A program made the position numbers and the translations under genes. Shown here in pieces: positions 1 through 5,240 of a DNA stretch of 5,240 bases. Under the pieces are notes generated by a model. That model worked only from the letters and a program-made list of their open reading frames with translations, searched no databases and was not told the origin of the DNA. How positions within the stretch are numbered: the stretch's first letter is position 1; each line of letters begins with the position of its first letter. Origin of the DNA: Spirochaetia bacterium (GTDB taxonomy: Bacteria; Spirochaetota; Spirochaetia; Sphaerochaetales; Sphaerochaetaceae); contig SABI01000179.1 of assembly GCA_009929055.1 (NCBI GenBank), forward strand, positions 1 to 5,240. The letters run 5' to 3'.

Positions 1-1
1 T

Positions 2-351
2 TTGTATGCGGTAGCCGCATACGGGTTAATTGTTTATCCCAGTATGCACGGTGAATCCGCGATTTGCAAACTGGGAGGTCACTTCATATTGTCTAGAAGA
101 AAACTAAACCAAAAATTAGAATTTGCTGTAACAATGCTAACCATCCATTTATCTCATCACACAGGAGAAAAAGAAGATATTCTTGAGTGCCATGAAAAGC
201 ATCTCACAGAACACATTGCATGGAATAAGAATTTTGCAATTCAGGTGGTAAAAAAAAAGTCCTTAATATTGAAATGATCACCTCTAAAAAAGGATTATTA
301 GGTTTAACACATAAAGGGATGGAGCATGTAGTTGCTTCAATGAGGAGTTAA
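2..351 (+). pseudogene. 3' end of a metal (Mn/Zn/Fe) ABC transporter permease with C-terminal HTH-like tail, frameshifted
   Basis: The gene enters from the left edge, so only the C-terminal part is visible. Reading from base 2, a short hydrophobic stretch (AVAAYGLIVYPSMHG) resembles the end of the last membrane helix and the P-x-x-G turn of the ABC-3 permease family (TroC/TroD, MntB, ZnuB). Next comes a basic cytoplasmic segment (SRRKLNQKLEFAV), then LTIHLSHHTGEKED and a winged-helix-like tail (KHLTEHIAWNKNF). Some family members carry such a tail, with the pattern H-L-x-E-H-L-x-W. The frame closes at TGA 275-277, but the tail continues one frame over from about 259 (VLNIEMITSKKGLLGLTHKG) to TAA 349-351, in good register with the family. 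A single lost A in the run at 250-258 explains the break. The MntR-like regulator remnant directly downstream supports a metal-uptake role. Family assignment is from recall of conserved patterns. A sequencing error or real frameshifting at the A-run remains possible. Confidence 0.62.
253..259 (+). other. A_AAA_AAG slippery heptamer at the permease frame break
   Basis: In the incoming reading frame the bases read A AAA AAG, the same heptamer and phase as the known -1 frameshift site of E. coli dnaX. A -1 slip here leads straight into the frame that completes the permease tail. An AGGTGG lies at 243-248, closer to the heptamer than the stimulatory Shine-Dalgarno of dnaX. A possible downstream pairing (TCCTT 260-264 with AAGGA 290-294) is weak. 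The position is seen directly; any function is inferred, and decay at a homopolymer is the simpler explanation. Confidence 0.35.
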
Positions 352-355
352 CAAT

Positions 356-770
356 ATGAAAAATAAGACGAGCCAAATAGTTGAAGATTATCTAAAAAGC
401 TTCCTCTCTCTCCAATTTTCAAGAAGATTTTTTTGTTCAAATGGGAGTATTGGCTGATGACCTTCATTTAACTGCAGGGACTATCACTACAAAGGTAAAA
501 AGGTTCGTTGAGGATGGTGAAACAAGGAAAGGGGCTCGACTTACAGAATAAGGGTTAATCATCGCTTTACAACAACAAAGGAAACATTGACTAATGATAT
601 ATTTTTTAGCCACTAAGCTAAAAATTAATCTTAAAGAAGTTCATCTTGAAGCTGAGATTCTTGAACACGCCCTTTCTGAAAAAATATTGTCTTCCATAGA
701 TGAGTTTTTAGGGTATCCTGAAAAAGATACCCATATTCAGGAGTATAGAGGAATATCGAACCTAAAGTAG
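356..770 (+). pseudogene. Degenerate DtxR/MntR-family metal-dependent transcriptional regulator
   Basis: GAGGAG (342-347) stands 8 nt before ATG 356, which opens MKNKTSQIVEDYLKS, the first helix of the family. The frame then runs to TGA 455, but from about 408 another frame carries SNFQEDFFVQMGVLADDLHL and AGTITTKVKRFVEDG, the helix-turn-helix. The shift lies in a CT repeat (403-413), and losing one CT unit accounts for it exactly. About four wing residues are missing between VEDG and ETRKGARLTE. In-frame stops follow at TAA 549-551, where the family has Lys or Glu, and TGA 588-590, where it has Arg after His. The dimerisation/metal domain is otherwise clear: FLATKLKINLKEVHLEAEILEHALSEK split across 603-683, then IDEFLGYPEKDTH, ending at TAG 768-770. 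E-x-x-E-H (654-668) has Glu where DtxR has Cys102, as in Mn-responsive MntR. No SH3-like C-terminal domain is present. With two stops and a frameshift, a working protein is very unlikely. Confidence 0.8.
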
Positions 771-802
771 TAAGAAGCTCAATTAAAATTGATTTTTTAT
801 GT

Positions 803-808
803 TATAAT
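803..808 (+). promoter_or_regulatory. Candidate -10 box for the lipoprotein gene
   Basis: TATAAT matches the consensus sigma-70 -10 box exactly, 23 nt before the lipoprotein start codon. Transcription would begin near 814-816, leaving a very short leader containing the ribosome binding site GGAGGG (820-825). No good -35 box is present at the usual distance; the sequence there is AATTAAAA-like. In AT-rich DNA an exact hexamer can occur by chance. Confidence 0.4.
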
Positions 809-831
809 TCCCCTATTATGGAGGGAAATAG

Positions 832-1530
832 ATGAAACAAAGCGATGCAAAATATCTCATAGTATTGGTCGTTACAATTGTTTTGACCTTTTTAGCTTTT
901 GGATGCTCTTCTTTACTTGTTTCGTGGGATACTTCTTCCTCTCTTACAACAATTCAAGAAGAGCCTCATTCCTATAATATTGGGGATCAGGGCCCAAGTG
1001 GTGGATTAGTATTTTATGATAAAGGAAATTATCAAGAGGAATGGAGATATCTTGAAGCAGCTCCACAAGGTTGGGCAGGAGCATTATATGATCCTAAGGC
1101 TCAATGGGGAGCCTATCCTTTTAACCTACAAGGGAAAACACTTGGTAATGAAATTGGTTCAGGATTGCAAAATTCTCGGCATATAGTTAATTATAATATT
1201 CATGTAGAAGAGAATCGAGAGACATACGAACAATTACCTGAAGCAGAAAGGATGTTTAGCGAATCTCATGATGGATCTGTCGCTGCAAAAGTTGCACTAA
1301 ATGCCACTATCAATGGTTTCGATGACTATTTCTTGCCATCTCAAGAAGAGTTAGAGATTATGCGTAACACTCTCTATAAAAATGATGTGGGTTCCTTTCA
1401 AGCAGATATGTATTGGAGTTCAAGTATGAGTAATGATAGAAGTGGTACTGCGATGAATTTCTGGAATGGAGCAACAATTGCTTCCTATACTAACACTTCC
1501 TATTATGTGAGACCTATCAGGAAATTTTGA
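832..1530 (+). CDS. Secreted lipoprotein with DUF1566-like domain, function unknown
   Basis: The product has 232 residues. Residues 1-24 form a signal peptide (charged start, hydrophobic 8-23) ending LAFG before Cys25, a relaxed spirochaetal lipobox, so it is probably a lipid-anchored envelope protein. A Ser/Thr-rich linker (26-46) leads to GDQGPSGGLVFYDKG (51-65) and WRYLEAAPQGW (71-81), phrases familiar from spirochaetal surface lipoproteins. The C-terminal half has the DUF1566 (Lcl C-terminal-like) marks: FLPSQEEL (167-174), YWSSS (194-198) and a final YYVRPIRKF (224-232). Together these suggest one complete domain. ATG 832 is chosen because GGAGGG (820-825) is 6 nt upstream and the signal peptide begins at once. 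The gene stands alone, with its own -10 box and a stem-loop at its end. Binding of a surface ligand is possible, but no catalytic residues are recognisable and the role is unknown. Confidence 0.88.
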   Translation: MKQSDAKYLIVLVVTIVLTFLAFGCSSLLVSWDTSSSLTTIQEEPHSYNIGDQGPSGGLVFYDKGNYQEEWRYLEAAPQGWAGALYDPKAQWGAYPFNLQGKTLGNEIGSGLQNSRHIVNYNIHVEENRETYEQLPEAERMFSESHDGSVAAKVALNATINGFDDYFLPSQEELEIMRNTLYKNDVGSFQADMYWSSSMSNDRSGTAMNFWNGATIASYTNTSYYVRPIRKF

Positions 1531-1543
1531 TAATTTCCTGATA
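1515..1543 (+). terminator. 12-bp perfect stem-loop across the lipoprotein stop codon
   Basis: Bases 1515-1526 (TATCAGGAAATT) pair perfectly with 1532-1543 (AATTTCCTGATA) around a 5-nt loop that contains most of the stop codon (TGA 1528-1530). No T-run follows, so it is not a standard intrinsic terminator. It could stabilise the mRNA 3' end or be an atypical terminator. The structure is plain in the sequence; its function is inferred. Confidence 0.5.
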
Positions 1544-1558
1544 TAGCTATAAACATAA

Positions 1559-1797
1559 TTGGATATATTTGTTAACTACCTACAAGTGCATTGTCTATAT
1601 TAGATTAAAAGAGACACTATTGGTCCAATCCATTCAAGAAGAAAATTCTCACCTCGCTATTTCTCCTTTCCCACACTATTGGTAACAATATTTAAGTTTT
1701 ATACAAAGTAAATTCCCTACCCTTTTTTATAAATGAATTAAGTTTTTCTCATCATAGAACATAGAATAATTTATCTTAATTTGTTTTGGATATATTT
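1559..1797. repeat. 12-bp direct repeat TTGGATATATTT flanking the gap
   Basis: Copies lie at 1559-1570 and 1786-1797. After five extra T's in the second copy, similarity continues: GTTAACTACCTACA (1571-1584) against GTTGACAACTGACA (1803-1816), 10 of 14 identical. The second copy holds the importer's -35 region, so the first may be a diverged duplicate of it. Low base complexity weakens the case. Confidence 0.35.
1614..1683. repeat. Pair of 11-bp direct repeats, ACACTATTGGT
   Basis: Identical copies lie at 1614-1624 and 1673-1683, starting 59 bp apart. Each copy's right end forms a small palindrome with what follows: ATTGG-T-CCAAT at 1619-1629 and ATTG-GTAA-CAAT at 1678-1689. They could be protein-binding sites or the scar of a small insertion; nothing shows which. 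Confidence 0.4.
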
Positions 1798-1803
1798 TTT
1801 TTG

Positions 1804-1833
1804 TTGACAACTGACATATCATAATTGTAATAT
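1804..1833 (+). promoter_or_regulatory. Sigma-70-type promoter for the ABC importer operon
   Basis: A consensus -35 box TTGACA (1804-1809) is followed, after 18 nt, by TAATAT (1828-1833). A T-run just upstream (1793-1802) could act as an UP-like element. Transcription would start near 1840, giving a leader of about 140 nt before the binding-protein start codon. It is the best promoter in the window and is correctly placed for the importer operon. Confidence 0.6.
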
Positions 1834-1841
1834 AAGTTGTC
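1806..1841. promoter_or_regulatory. 7-bp inverted repeat framing the promoter, candidate operator
   Basis: GACAACT (1806-1812) and AGTTGTC (1835-1841) are perfect reverse complements with a 22-nt spacer. The left arm overlaps the -35 box, and the right arm lies just after the -10 box, near the expected start of transcription. A dimeric repressor bound here would block RNA polymerase. No known operator is recognised; the AT-rich centre only loosely resembles a PerR/Fur-type box. Confidence 0.4.
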
Positions 1842-1852
1842 GGTTTTATGTT

Positions 1853-1875
1853 GTTCAATCTATTGCTGATTGAGT
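1853..1875 (+). other. Leader stem-loop 1
   Basis: TCAATC (1855-1860) pairs with GATTGA (1868-1873) around a 7-nt loop, extendable by two G-U pairs. It falls in the presumed untranslated leader of the importer operon. It is short, and no T-run follows. Confidence 0.3.
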
Positions 1876-1898
1876 TATGTATCGGCGGATAAATTATT

Positions 1899-1937
1899 AT
1901 TTGTTAGCTTCTTGCACAAGAATGAAACTAACGCAAT
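1899..1937 (+). other. Leader stem-loop 2, two-part stem
   Basis: An inner stem TTCTT (1909-1913) pairs with AAGAA (1918-1922) around a GCAC loop. An outer stem GTTAG (1903-1907) pairs with CTAAC (1928-1932), separated from the inner stem by an asymmetric internal loop. ATT 1899-1901 can pair with AAT 1935-1937 below it. It ends 29 nt before the ribosome binding site of the binding-protein gene. No known riboswitch class is recognised. Confidence 0.35.
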
Positions 1938-1966
1938 CAAAAAATCGACAAGATTACACTTTTTAT

Positions 1967-1972
1967 AGGAGG
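1967..1972 (+). promoter_or_regulatory. Ribosome binding site that fixes the binding-protein start
   Basis: AGGAGG lies 6 nt before ATG 1979. The same frame is open from an earlier ATG at 1877, but that one has no Shine-Dalgarno and would put a polar 34-residue stretch in front of the signal peptide. The later start is therefore preferred. Confidence 0.9.
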
Positions 1973-1978
1973 AAATAT

Positions 1979-3490
1979 ATGAAAAGATATCTTTTATTAA
2001 TGGTAGTTATACTACTCATTTTCACTTCTCTATTATTTGCTAAAGGTGAAAAAGAAGCGAGTGTTGCCACCAAGGCTATTCGTATAGCAGAGCAAGTTCC
2101 AGGCCTTATTACTCCGGGAGTATGGGATGGACAGGCTTTCTCTCTCAACTCATCAATTTATGAATATTTGATTGAAATAAATGCCAATACAGGAGCTTTA
2201 GACCCAGTATTAGCTACTAATTGGGAGACTAAAGATGGAAAGAGATGGGTATTTACCTTAAGAGAGGGAGTAACGTTCCATGATGGGTCAACTTTTGATG
2301 CTAATGATGTTAAATATACAATTGAAAGAACTCAAGACCCAGCTGTAGGACATTTAAAAAAGAATGACTATGAGGTAGTTGAATCAGTTGAAATTATCGA
2401 TAATTACACCATAGCTATGAATCTCAAAGAATCAAGACCTACATTTATTTATCAATTAACTGATTATAATATGCCAATATTATCTAGTGACTATGATTAT
2501 GCCCAATTAGGAGAATCAAAACCTATGGGAACTGGCCCATTTAAAGTACAGCAAATCATTCCAAAAGAATCAGCAGCCCTTATCAAAAACACCTCTTATT
2601 GGGATCCAGCCCTTCCTAAATTAGATAAATTACTTATCTACTTTGTCCCCGATATTGAAGCCTCTATTTCTATGTTAGAAAGTGATAGAGTTGATGTAGT
2701 TCCTTTTGTTACCCCTGTAATAAAAAATAGACTCGATAAAGTAGATGGACTTACAGTAATTTCTCCTTATCAAGAGCATCGATTTATTTCTCTCACTCAA
2801 GATATGGAACCATTTGATGATAACAGAGTGAGATTAGCTTTTAAGTATGCTATGGATCCTCAAATAATAGCCAAAAGTGTTGCCCAAATGGATTTAAATG
2901 AAGGGGTGTTTTATAATGAAACTCCAGTATTAAATTCTCAGGCTGAATACTTAGATATTCCTTTAAGAGGACGCGATATTGCAAAAGCAAAACAGCTTCT
3001 TAATGAAGCAGGGTATCCAAATGGAGTAACTGTTGAACTATTTTATGCTTCAGACCATCCATTTGGAAAAGAACTTGCTCAAACTGTTCAAGAATTAGCC
3101 CTTGAAGCCGGTTTTAACATTGTATTAAAAGGATTTACTCGTGATATCTACCTCTCTCAGTATTGGTTACACGCTCCGTTGTGTATTACAGGTTGGGGAC
3201 CAAGAAGTGATATCTCCATGCTCCTTAGCTATGCTTTTAGAAGTGATGCTGCCTGGAATGAATCACATATGAATATGGAGGAAGTCGATATTCTTATCGA
3301 TAAGATTCGTGGTGAAGTTGACCCAGAAGTAAGACTGGGGTATTATCATGAATTACAAAGAATTTTCCATGAAAAAGGGACCATTATTAATGTACAAGTA
3401 CCTTATCTTGTAGCTGTTAACGAGAATGTTGTTGATTATCGCCAACCATTGTCGATGATTCCACAATATAAATACACGGATATACGATGA
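1979..3490 (+). CDS. Periplasmic substrate-binding protein of a peptide/nickel-type ABC importer (SBP_bac_5)
   Basis: The protein has 503 residues, normal for the DppA/OppA/NikA family. Residues 1-21 are a signal peptide (MKRY, then a hydrophobic core to LLFA). There is no lipobox Cys, so signal peptidase I cleavage after Ala21 is likely, leaving KGEKEA as mature start, a common spirochaetal pattern. The family 5 signature occupies about 78-115: LATNWETKDGKRWVF, then FHDGSTFDANDVKYTI. GTGPFKV (184-190) is the conserved hinge-region motif. The C-terminal part ends with the usual YHELQRIFHEKGTIINV pattern and a polar tail. It captures a ligand in the periplasm and hands it to the two permeases encoded next. 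Its stop overlaps the next start (ATGA, 3487-3490). Members bind di- or oligopeptides, nickel chelates, haem or oligosaccharides, and the ligand cannot be told from sequence alone. Family is certain; the substrate is not. Confidence 0.93.
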   Translation: MKRYLLLMVVILLIFTSLLFAKGEKEASVATKAIRIAEQVPGLITPGVWDGQAFSLNSSIYEYLIEINANTGALDPVLATNWETKDGKRWVFTLREGVTFHDGSTFDANDVKYTIERTQDPAVGHLKKNDYEVVESVEIIDNYTIAMNLKESRPTFIYQLTDYNMPILSSDYDYAQLGESKPMGTGPFKVQQIIPKESAALIKNTSYWDPALPKLDKLLIYFVPDIEASISMLESDRVDVVPFVTPVIKNRLDKVDGLTVISPYQEHRFISLTQDMEPFDDNRVRLAFKYAMDPQIIAKSVAQMDLNEGVFYNETPVLNSQAEYLDIPLRGRDIAKAKQLLNEAGYPNGVTVELFYASDHPFGKELAQTVQELALEAGFNIVLKGFTRDIYLSQYWLHAPLCITGWGPRSDISMLLSYAFRSDAAWNESHMNMEEVDILIDKIRGEVDPEVRLGYYHELQRIFHEKGTIINVQVPYLVAVNENVVDYRQPLSMIPQYKYTDIR

Positions 3491-4455
3491 AAACAAATTC
3501 TTCAATTATTTTTACTAAAGTAGGGTCGCTTCTAGCGACCTTACTTATCATGTCATTCATCATTTTTATGCTAGTAGAAATTATGCCAGGGGATGTAGCT
3601 CAAATGATCCTTGGCCAAAGTGCTACTGATGAAGCTGTTGCAGCCCTGCGTGAAGCACGTGGTCTTAATGACCCTGTCCTCACCCGTTATGCGAGGTGGG
3701 TAAAAGGGGTAATTACAGGAGACTTAGGGGATTCAATTTATATGCAAGGTGTTGCTATAAATTCGATTCTCTGGAGAAGAGTGGGGCATTCAGTAATTTT
3801 AGCTATTACTGCCTTCTTATTGTTTGTCCCCCTTTCTATATTCTTTGGGATCCTTGCAGGAGTGAAAGAGAAAACTTGGATTGATTCGGTTATCTCTTTT
3901 TTTGGTCTTGCGACTATGGCTCTTCCCGAATTTGTTTCGGGAGTATTTTTAATTACTATCTTTGCAGTTCAGTTGCAAATCTTTCCCATTGTGAGTGTTA
4001 TACCAATTGGTGAGACCATATTTATGAATCTTAACATCGTTATCCTCCCTGCCCTTTCAATTACGTTTGTGATGTTTGGATATATCTCTAGGATGCAACG
4101 CTCTTCGATGATTATGGTAATGAACTCAGATTATATTAGAAGTGCTATCCTTAAGGGATTACCACGAAATTATGTAATATTTAGACATGCCTTAAAGAAC
4201 GCCCTCCTTCCAACAATAACTATTATTGGGATGAATATGGGATGGCTTTTTGGTGGTCTCATTGTAGTAGAGACTCTTTTCGGTTTTCCTGGAATGGGTT
4301 CATTATTAATGACAGCGATAAAAACAAGGGATGTACCCCTTATAGAAGCATGTGTCCTTCTCATTACTGTTATCTATTCCTTATCGACCATGGTCACTGA
4401 CCTTATGTATAGTTATCTGAATCCTCGAGTTAGGTATCAAGGGGGACAGAGATGA
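3487..4455 (+). CDS. DppB-type ABC importer permease
   Basis: At 322 residues this is a full-length member of the DppB/OppB/NikB inner-membrane permeases. The first helix (about 13-33) runs into EIMPGDVAQMILG (31-43), the usual post-TM1 motif. Then come a periplasmic stretch with ALREARGLNDPVLTRYARWV and GDLGDS, and helices near 101-126, 134-163, 182-203, 245-263 and 285-309. The cytoplasmic EAA loop that contacts the ATPase is at about 215-242 (DYIRSAILKGLPRNY to NALLP), with its conserved Gly. FGFPGMG (265-271) and the end LNPRVRY are also family marks. The start ATG overlaps the upstream stop by 4 nt and the gene's own stop overlaps the next start in the same way, so translation is probably coupled. 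It should pair with the downstream DppC-type protein to form the channel. Confidence 0.95.
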   Translation: MKTNSSIIFTKVGSLLATLLIMSFIIFMLVEIMPGDVAQMILGQSATDEAVAALREARGLNDPVLTRYARWVKGVITGDLGDSIYMQGVAINSILWRRVGHSVILAITAFLLFVPLSIFFGILAGVKEKTWIDSVISFFGLATMALPEFVSGVFLITIFAVQLQIFPIVSVIPIGETIFMNLNIVILPALSITFVMFGYISRMQRSSMIMVMNSDYIRSAILKGLPRNYVIFRHALKNALLPTITIIGMNMGWLFGGLIVVETLFGFPGMGSLLMTAIKTRDVPLIEACVLLITVIYSLSTMVTDLMYSYLNPRVRYQGGQR

Positions 4456-5240
4456 AATATTTTTTATTTCAATTAAAAAAATATCCTTTAGCTTTTTTAG
4501 CAATCATTATCATTCTCTTTTGGATTATCTCTGCCCTTATTGGTCCGAGTGTTCTTACCTTCACCTATACTCAAATGGATAGTGAGTTTCAAATGGTGGG
4601 TCCGGGAGTGAATAATCACTTTCTAGGGACAGATTCTTTAGGACGGGATATCTTCGCTCGAATTATAATAGGAAGTAGATCTATATTAACTGTTGCCCTT
4701 TTCACCTCTATATTTTCAACTGTCATAGGAGTATTACTTGGTTTCTCAGCAGGCTATTTTAGTGGGACAGTTGACTCAATTTTCTTAAGGGGTATGGATA
4801 TTCTGATGGCTATCCCCCCTTTAGTTCTCTCAATGGTTGTCTTAGGAATTCTAGGAGACTCTACGATCTTTAGCCTCACGTTAATAGTCTCTATTGCATT
4901 TGTCCCTGCTACAGCGCGTGTTTCTCGTGGAGTTTTAATATCTGAGAAAGGAAACGAATATGTAGATGCAGCCCGTATACGAGGAGAGAATCATCTCTAT
5001 ATTATGTTTGTCGAAATTCTTCCTAATACCATAGGACCAATTATTGTAGAAGCTACTGCCCGTTTTGCCTATTCTATCATGATGGTGGCCTCTTTAGGGT
5101 TCTTAGGTGTTGGCCTGCAGCCACCTACTCCAGACTGGGGGATGATGGTTATTGAAAACAAGCCGATAATCGCCCAGGCTCCATGGACAGTACTTTTTCC
5201 AGCTTTAGCTATAGCGTCCTTGGTAATCGCCATCTCTATA
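4452..5240 (+). CDS. DppC-type ABC importer permease, 3' end beyond the window
   Basis: The frame is open from ATG 4452 to the last base, giving 263 residues. The family usually has about 280-300, so only a short C-terminal piece is missing. MKYFLFQLKKYPLAF leads into the first helix (about 12-30). HFLGTDSLGRDIFARI (56-71) is the classic DppC/OppC motif before TM2. The EAA loop is at 168-191 (NEYVDAARIRGEN to EILPN). ASLGFLGVGLQPPTPDWG (213-230) is the family hallmark, and a last helix begins near 248. The start overlaps the upstream stop (ATGA), with a G-rich ribosome binding site (4441-4445) inside the previous gene. It forms the second half of the membrane channel. ATPase genes of the DppD/DppF type are expected next but lie outside the window. 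Confidence 0.95.
   Translation, partial: MKYFLFQLKKYPLAFLAIIIILFWIISALIGPSVLTFTYTQMDSEFQMVGPGVNNHFLGTDSLGRDIFARIIIGSRSILTVALFTSIFSTVIGVLLGFSAGYFSGTVDSIFLRGMDILMAIPPLVLSMVVLGILGDSTIFSLTLIVSIAFVPATARVSRGVLISEKGNEYVDAARIRGENHLYIMFVEILPNTIGPIIVEATARFAYSIMMVASLGFLGVGLQPPTPDWGMMVIENKPIIAQAPWTVLFPALAIASLVIAISI

Larger units (their letters stand above)
1544..1803. other. Noncoding gap with short repeats only
   Basis: This AT-rich stretch between the lipoprotein gene's end hairpin and the importer promoter has no convincing ORF on either strand, no tRNA-like fold and no hairpin followed by a T-run. It holds two pairs of short direct repeats, listed separately. It may be remnant DNA of unknown origin. 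Confidence 0.55.

Noticed and set aside
4..47. Overlapping hairpins (GTATGCGG/CCGCATAC at 4-22, and GCATAC/GTATGC at 17-47), loosely like a group II intron domain
   Set aside because: The stretch codes for the permease tail in a continuous frame, and no intron domain V or reverse transcriptase is present. Pairing of a repeated hexamer is probably chance.
403..413. CT repeat as a phase-variation switch of the regulator
   Set aside because: Two downstream in-frame stops (549 and 588) would keep the gene off whatever the repeat length.
789..977. Open frame of 62 codons overlapping the lipoprotein gene start
   Set aside because: It is out of frame with a well-supported lipoprotein gene, has no ribosome binding site and its composition looks like a shadow.
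1605..1690. Possible insertion-sequence end, reading the minus strand of this gap
   Set aside because: No transposase remnant or matching terminal inverted repeat pair could be found by eye.
1877..1978. N-terminal extension of the substrate-binding protein from ATG 1877
   Set aside because: It has no ribosome binding site, would place a polar stretch before the signal peptide, and lies over the predicted leader. ATG 1979 has AGGAGG at ideal spacing.
1963..2148. Minus-strand open frame over the binding-protein gene start
   Set aside because: It lies antisense to strong coding sequence with no start signal or recognisable product.
3696..3884. Open frame inside the DppB-type permease gene
   Set aside because: It is a shadow frame of a clearly conserved permease.
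4170..4364. Minus-strand open frame opposite the permease EAA-loop region
   Set aside because: It is a shadow of conserved coding sequence on the + strand.

Overview
The window is AT-rich and all recognisable genes lie on the + strand. The most likely source is a spirochaete of the Sphaerochaeta/Treponema/Spirochaeta group. Two features point there: the substrate-binding protein has a signal peptide ending LLFA followed by KGEKEA, a start seen in many spirochaetal periplasmic binding proteins, and there is a DUF1566-type lipoprotein with a relaxed lipobox. This is an inference from protein style; no rRNA or marker gene is present.

Region 1 (1-770) looks empty in ORF terms but holds the decayed 3' part of a metal-uptake locus. 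It contains the C-terminal tail of a TroC/TroD/MntB-type metal ABC permease with its helix-turn-helix-like extension, broken by one frameshift at an A9 run. This is followed, with a good ribosome binding site, by a DtxR/MntR-family metalloregulator carrying a frameshift in a CT repeat, an apparent 12-nt deletion in the wing and two in-frame stops. The order, permease then regulator, is that of tro/mnt operons.

Region 2 (about 800-1543) is a single-gene unit: a -10-like box, a strong ribosome binding site, a 232-residue lipoprotein gene, and a 12-bp perfect stem-loop spanning its stop codon.

Region 3 (1531-1978) is a 448-nt noncoding gap. Its first part has only short repeats of unknown meaning. 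Its second part carries a good sigma-70-type promoter (TTGACA, 18 nt, TAATAT) framed by a 7-bp inverted repeat, then a leader of about 140 nt with two predicted stem-loops.

Region 4 (1979 to the end) is a peptide/nickel-type (Dpp/Opp/Nik family) ABC importer: a family 5 substrate-binding protein, a DppB-type permease and a DppC-type permease cut by the window edge. Both gene junctions are ATGA overlaps, so the three genes should be one translationally coupled operon. The two ATPase genes are not in view and would be expected downstream. The system captures a ligand in the periplasm and passes it through the two permeases; the ligand cannot be read from the sequence.

I found no CRISPR array, tRNA, rRNA, intact mobile element or clearly new multi-gene system. 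The observations most worth a second look are the decayed metal locus, with a dnaX-like slippery heptamer exactly at its first frame break, and the inverted repeat around the importer promoter.
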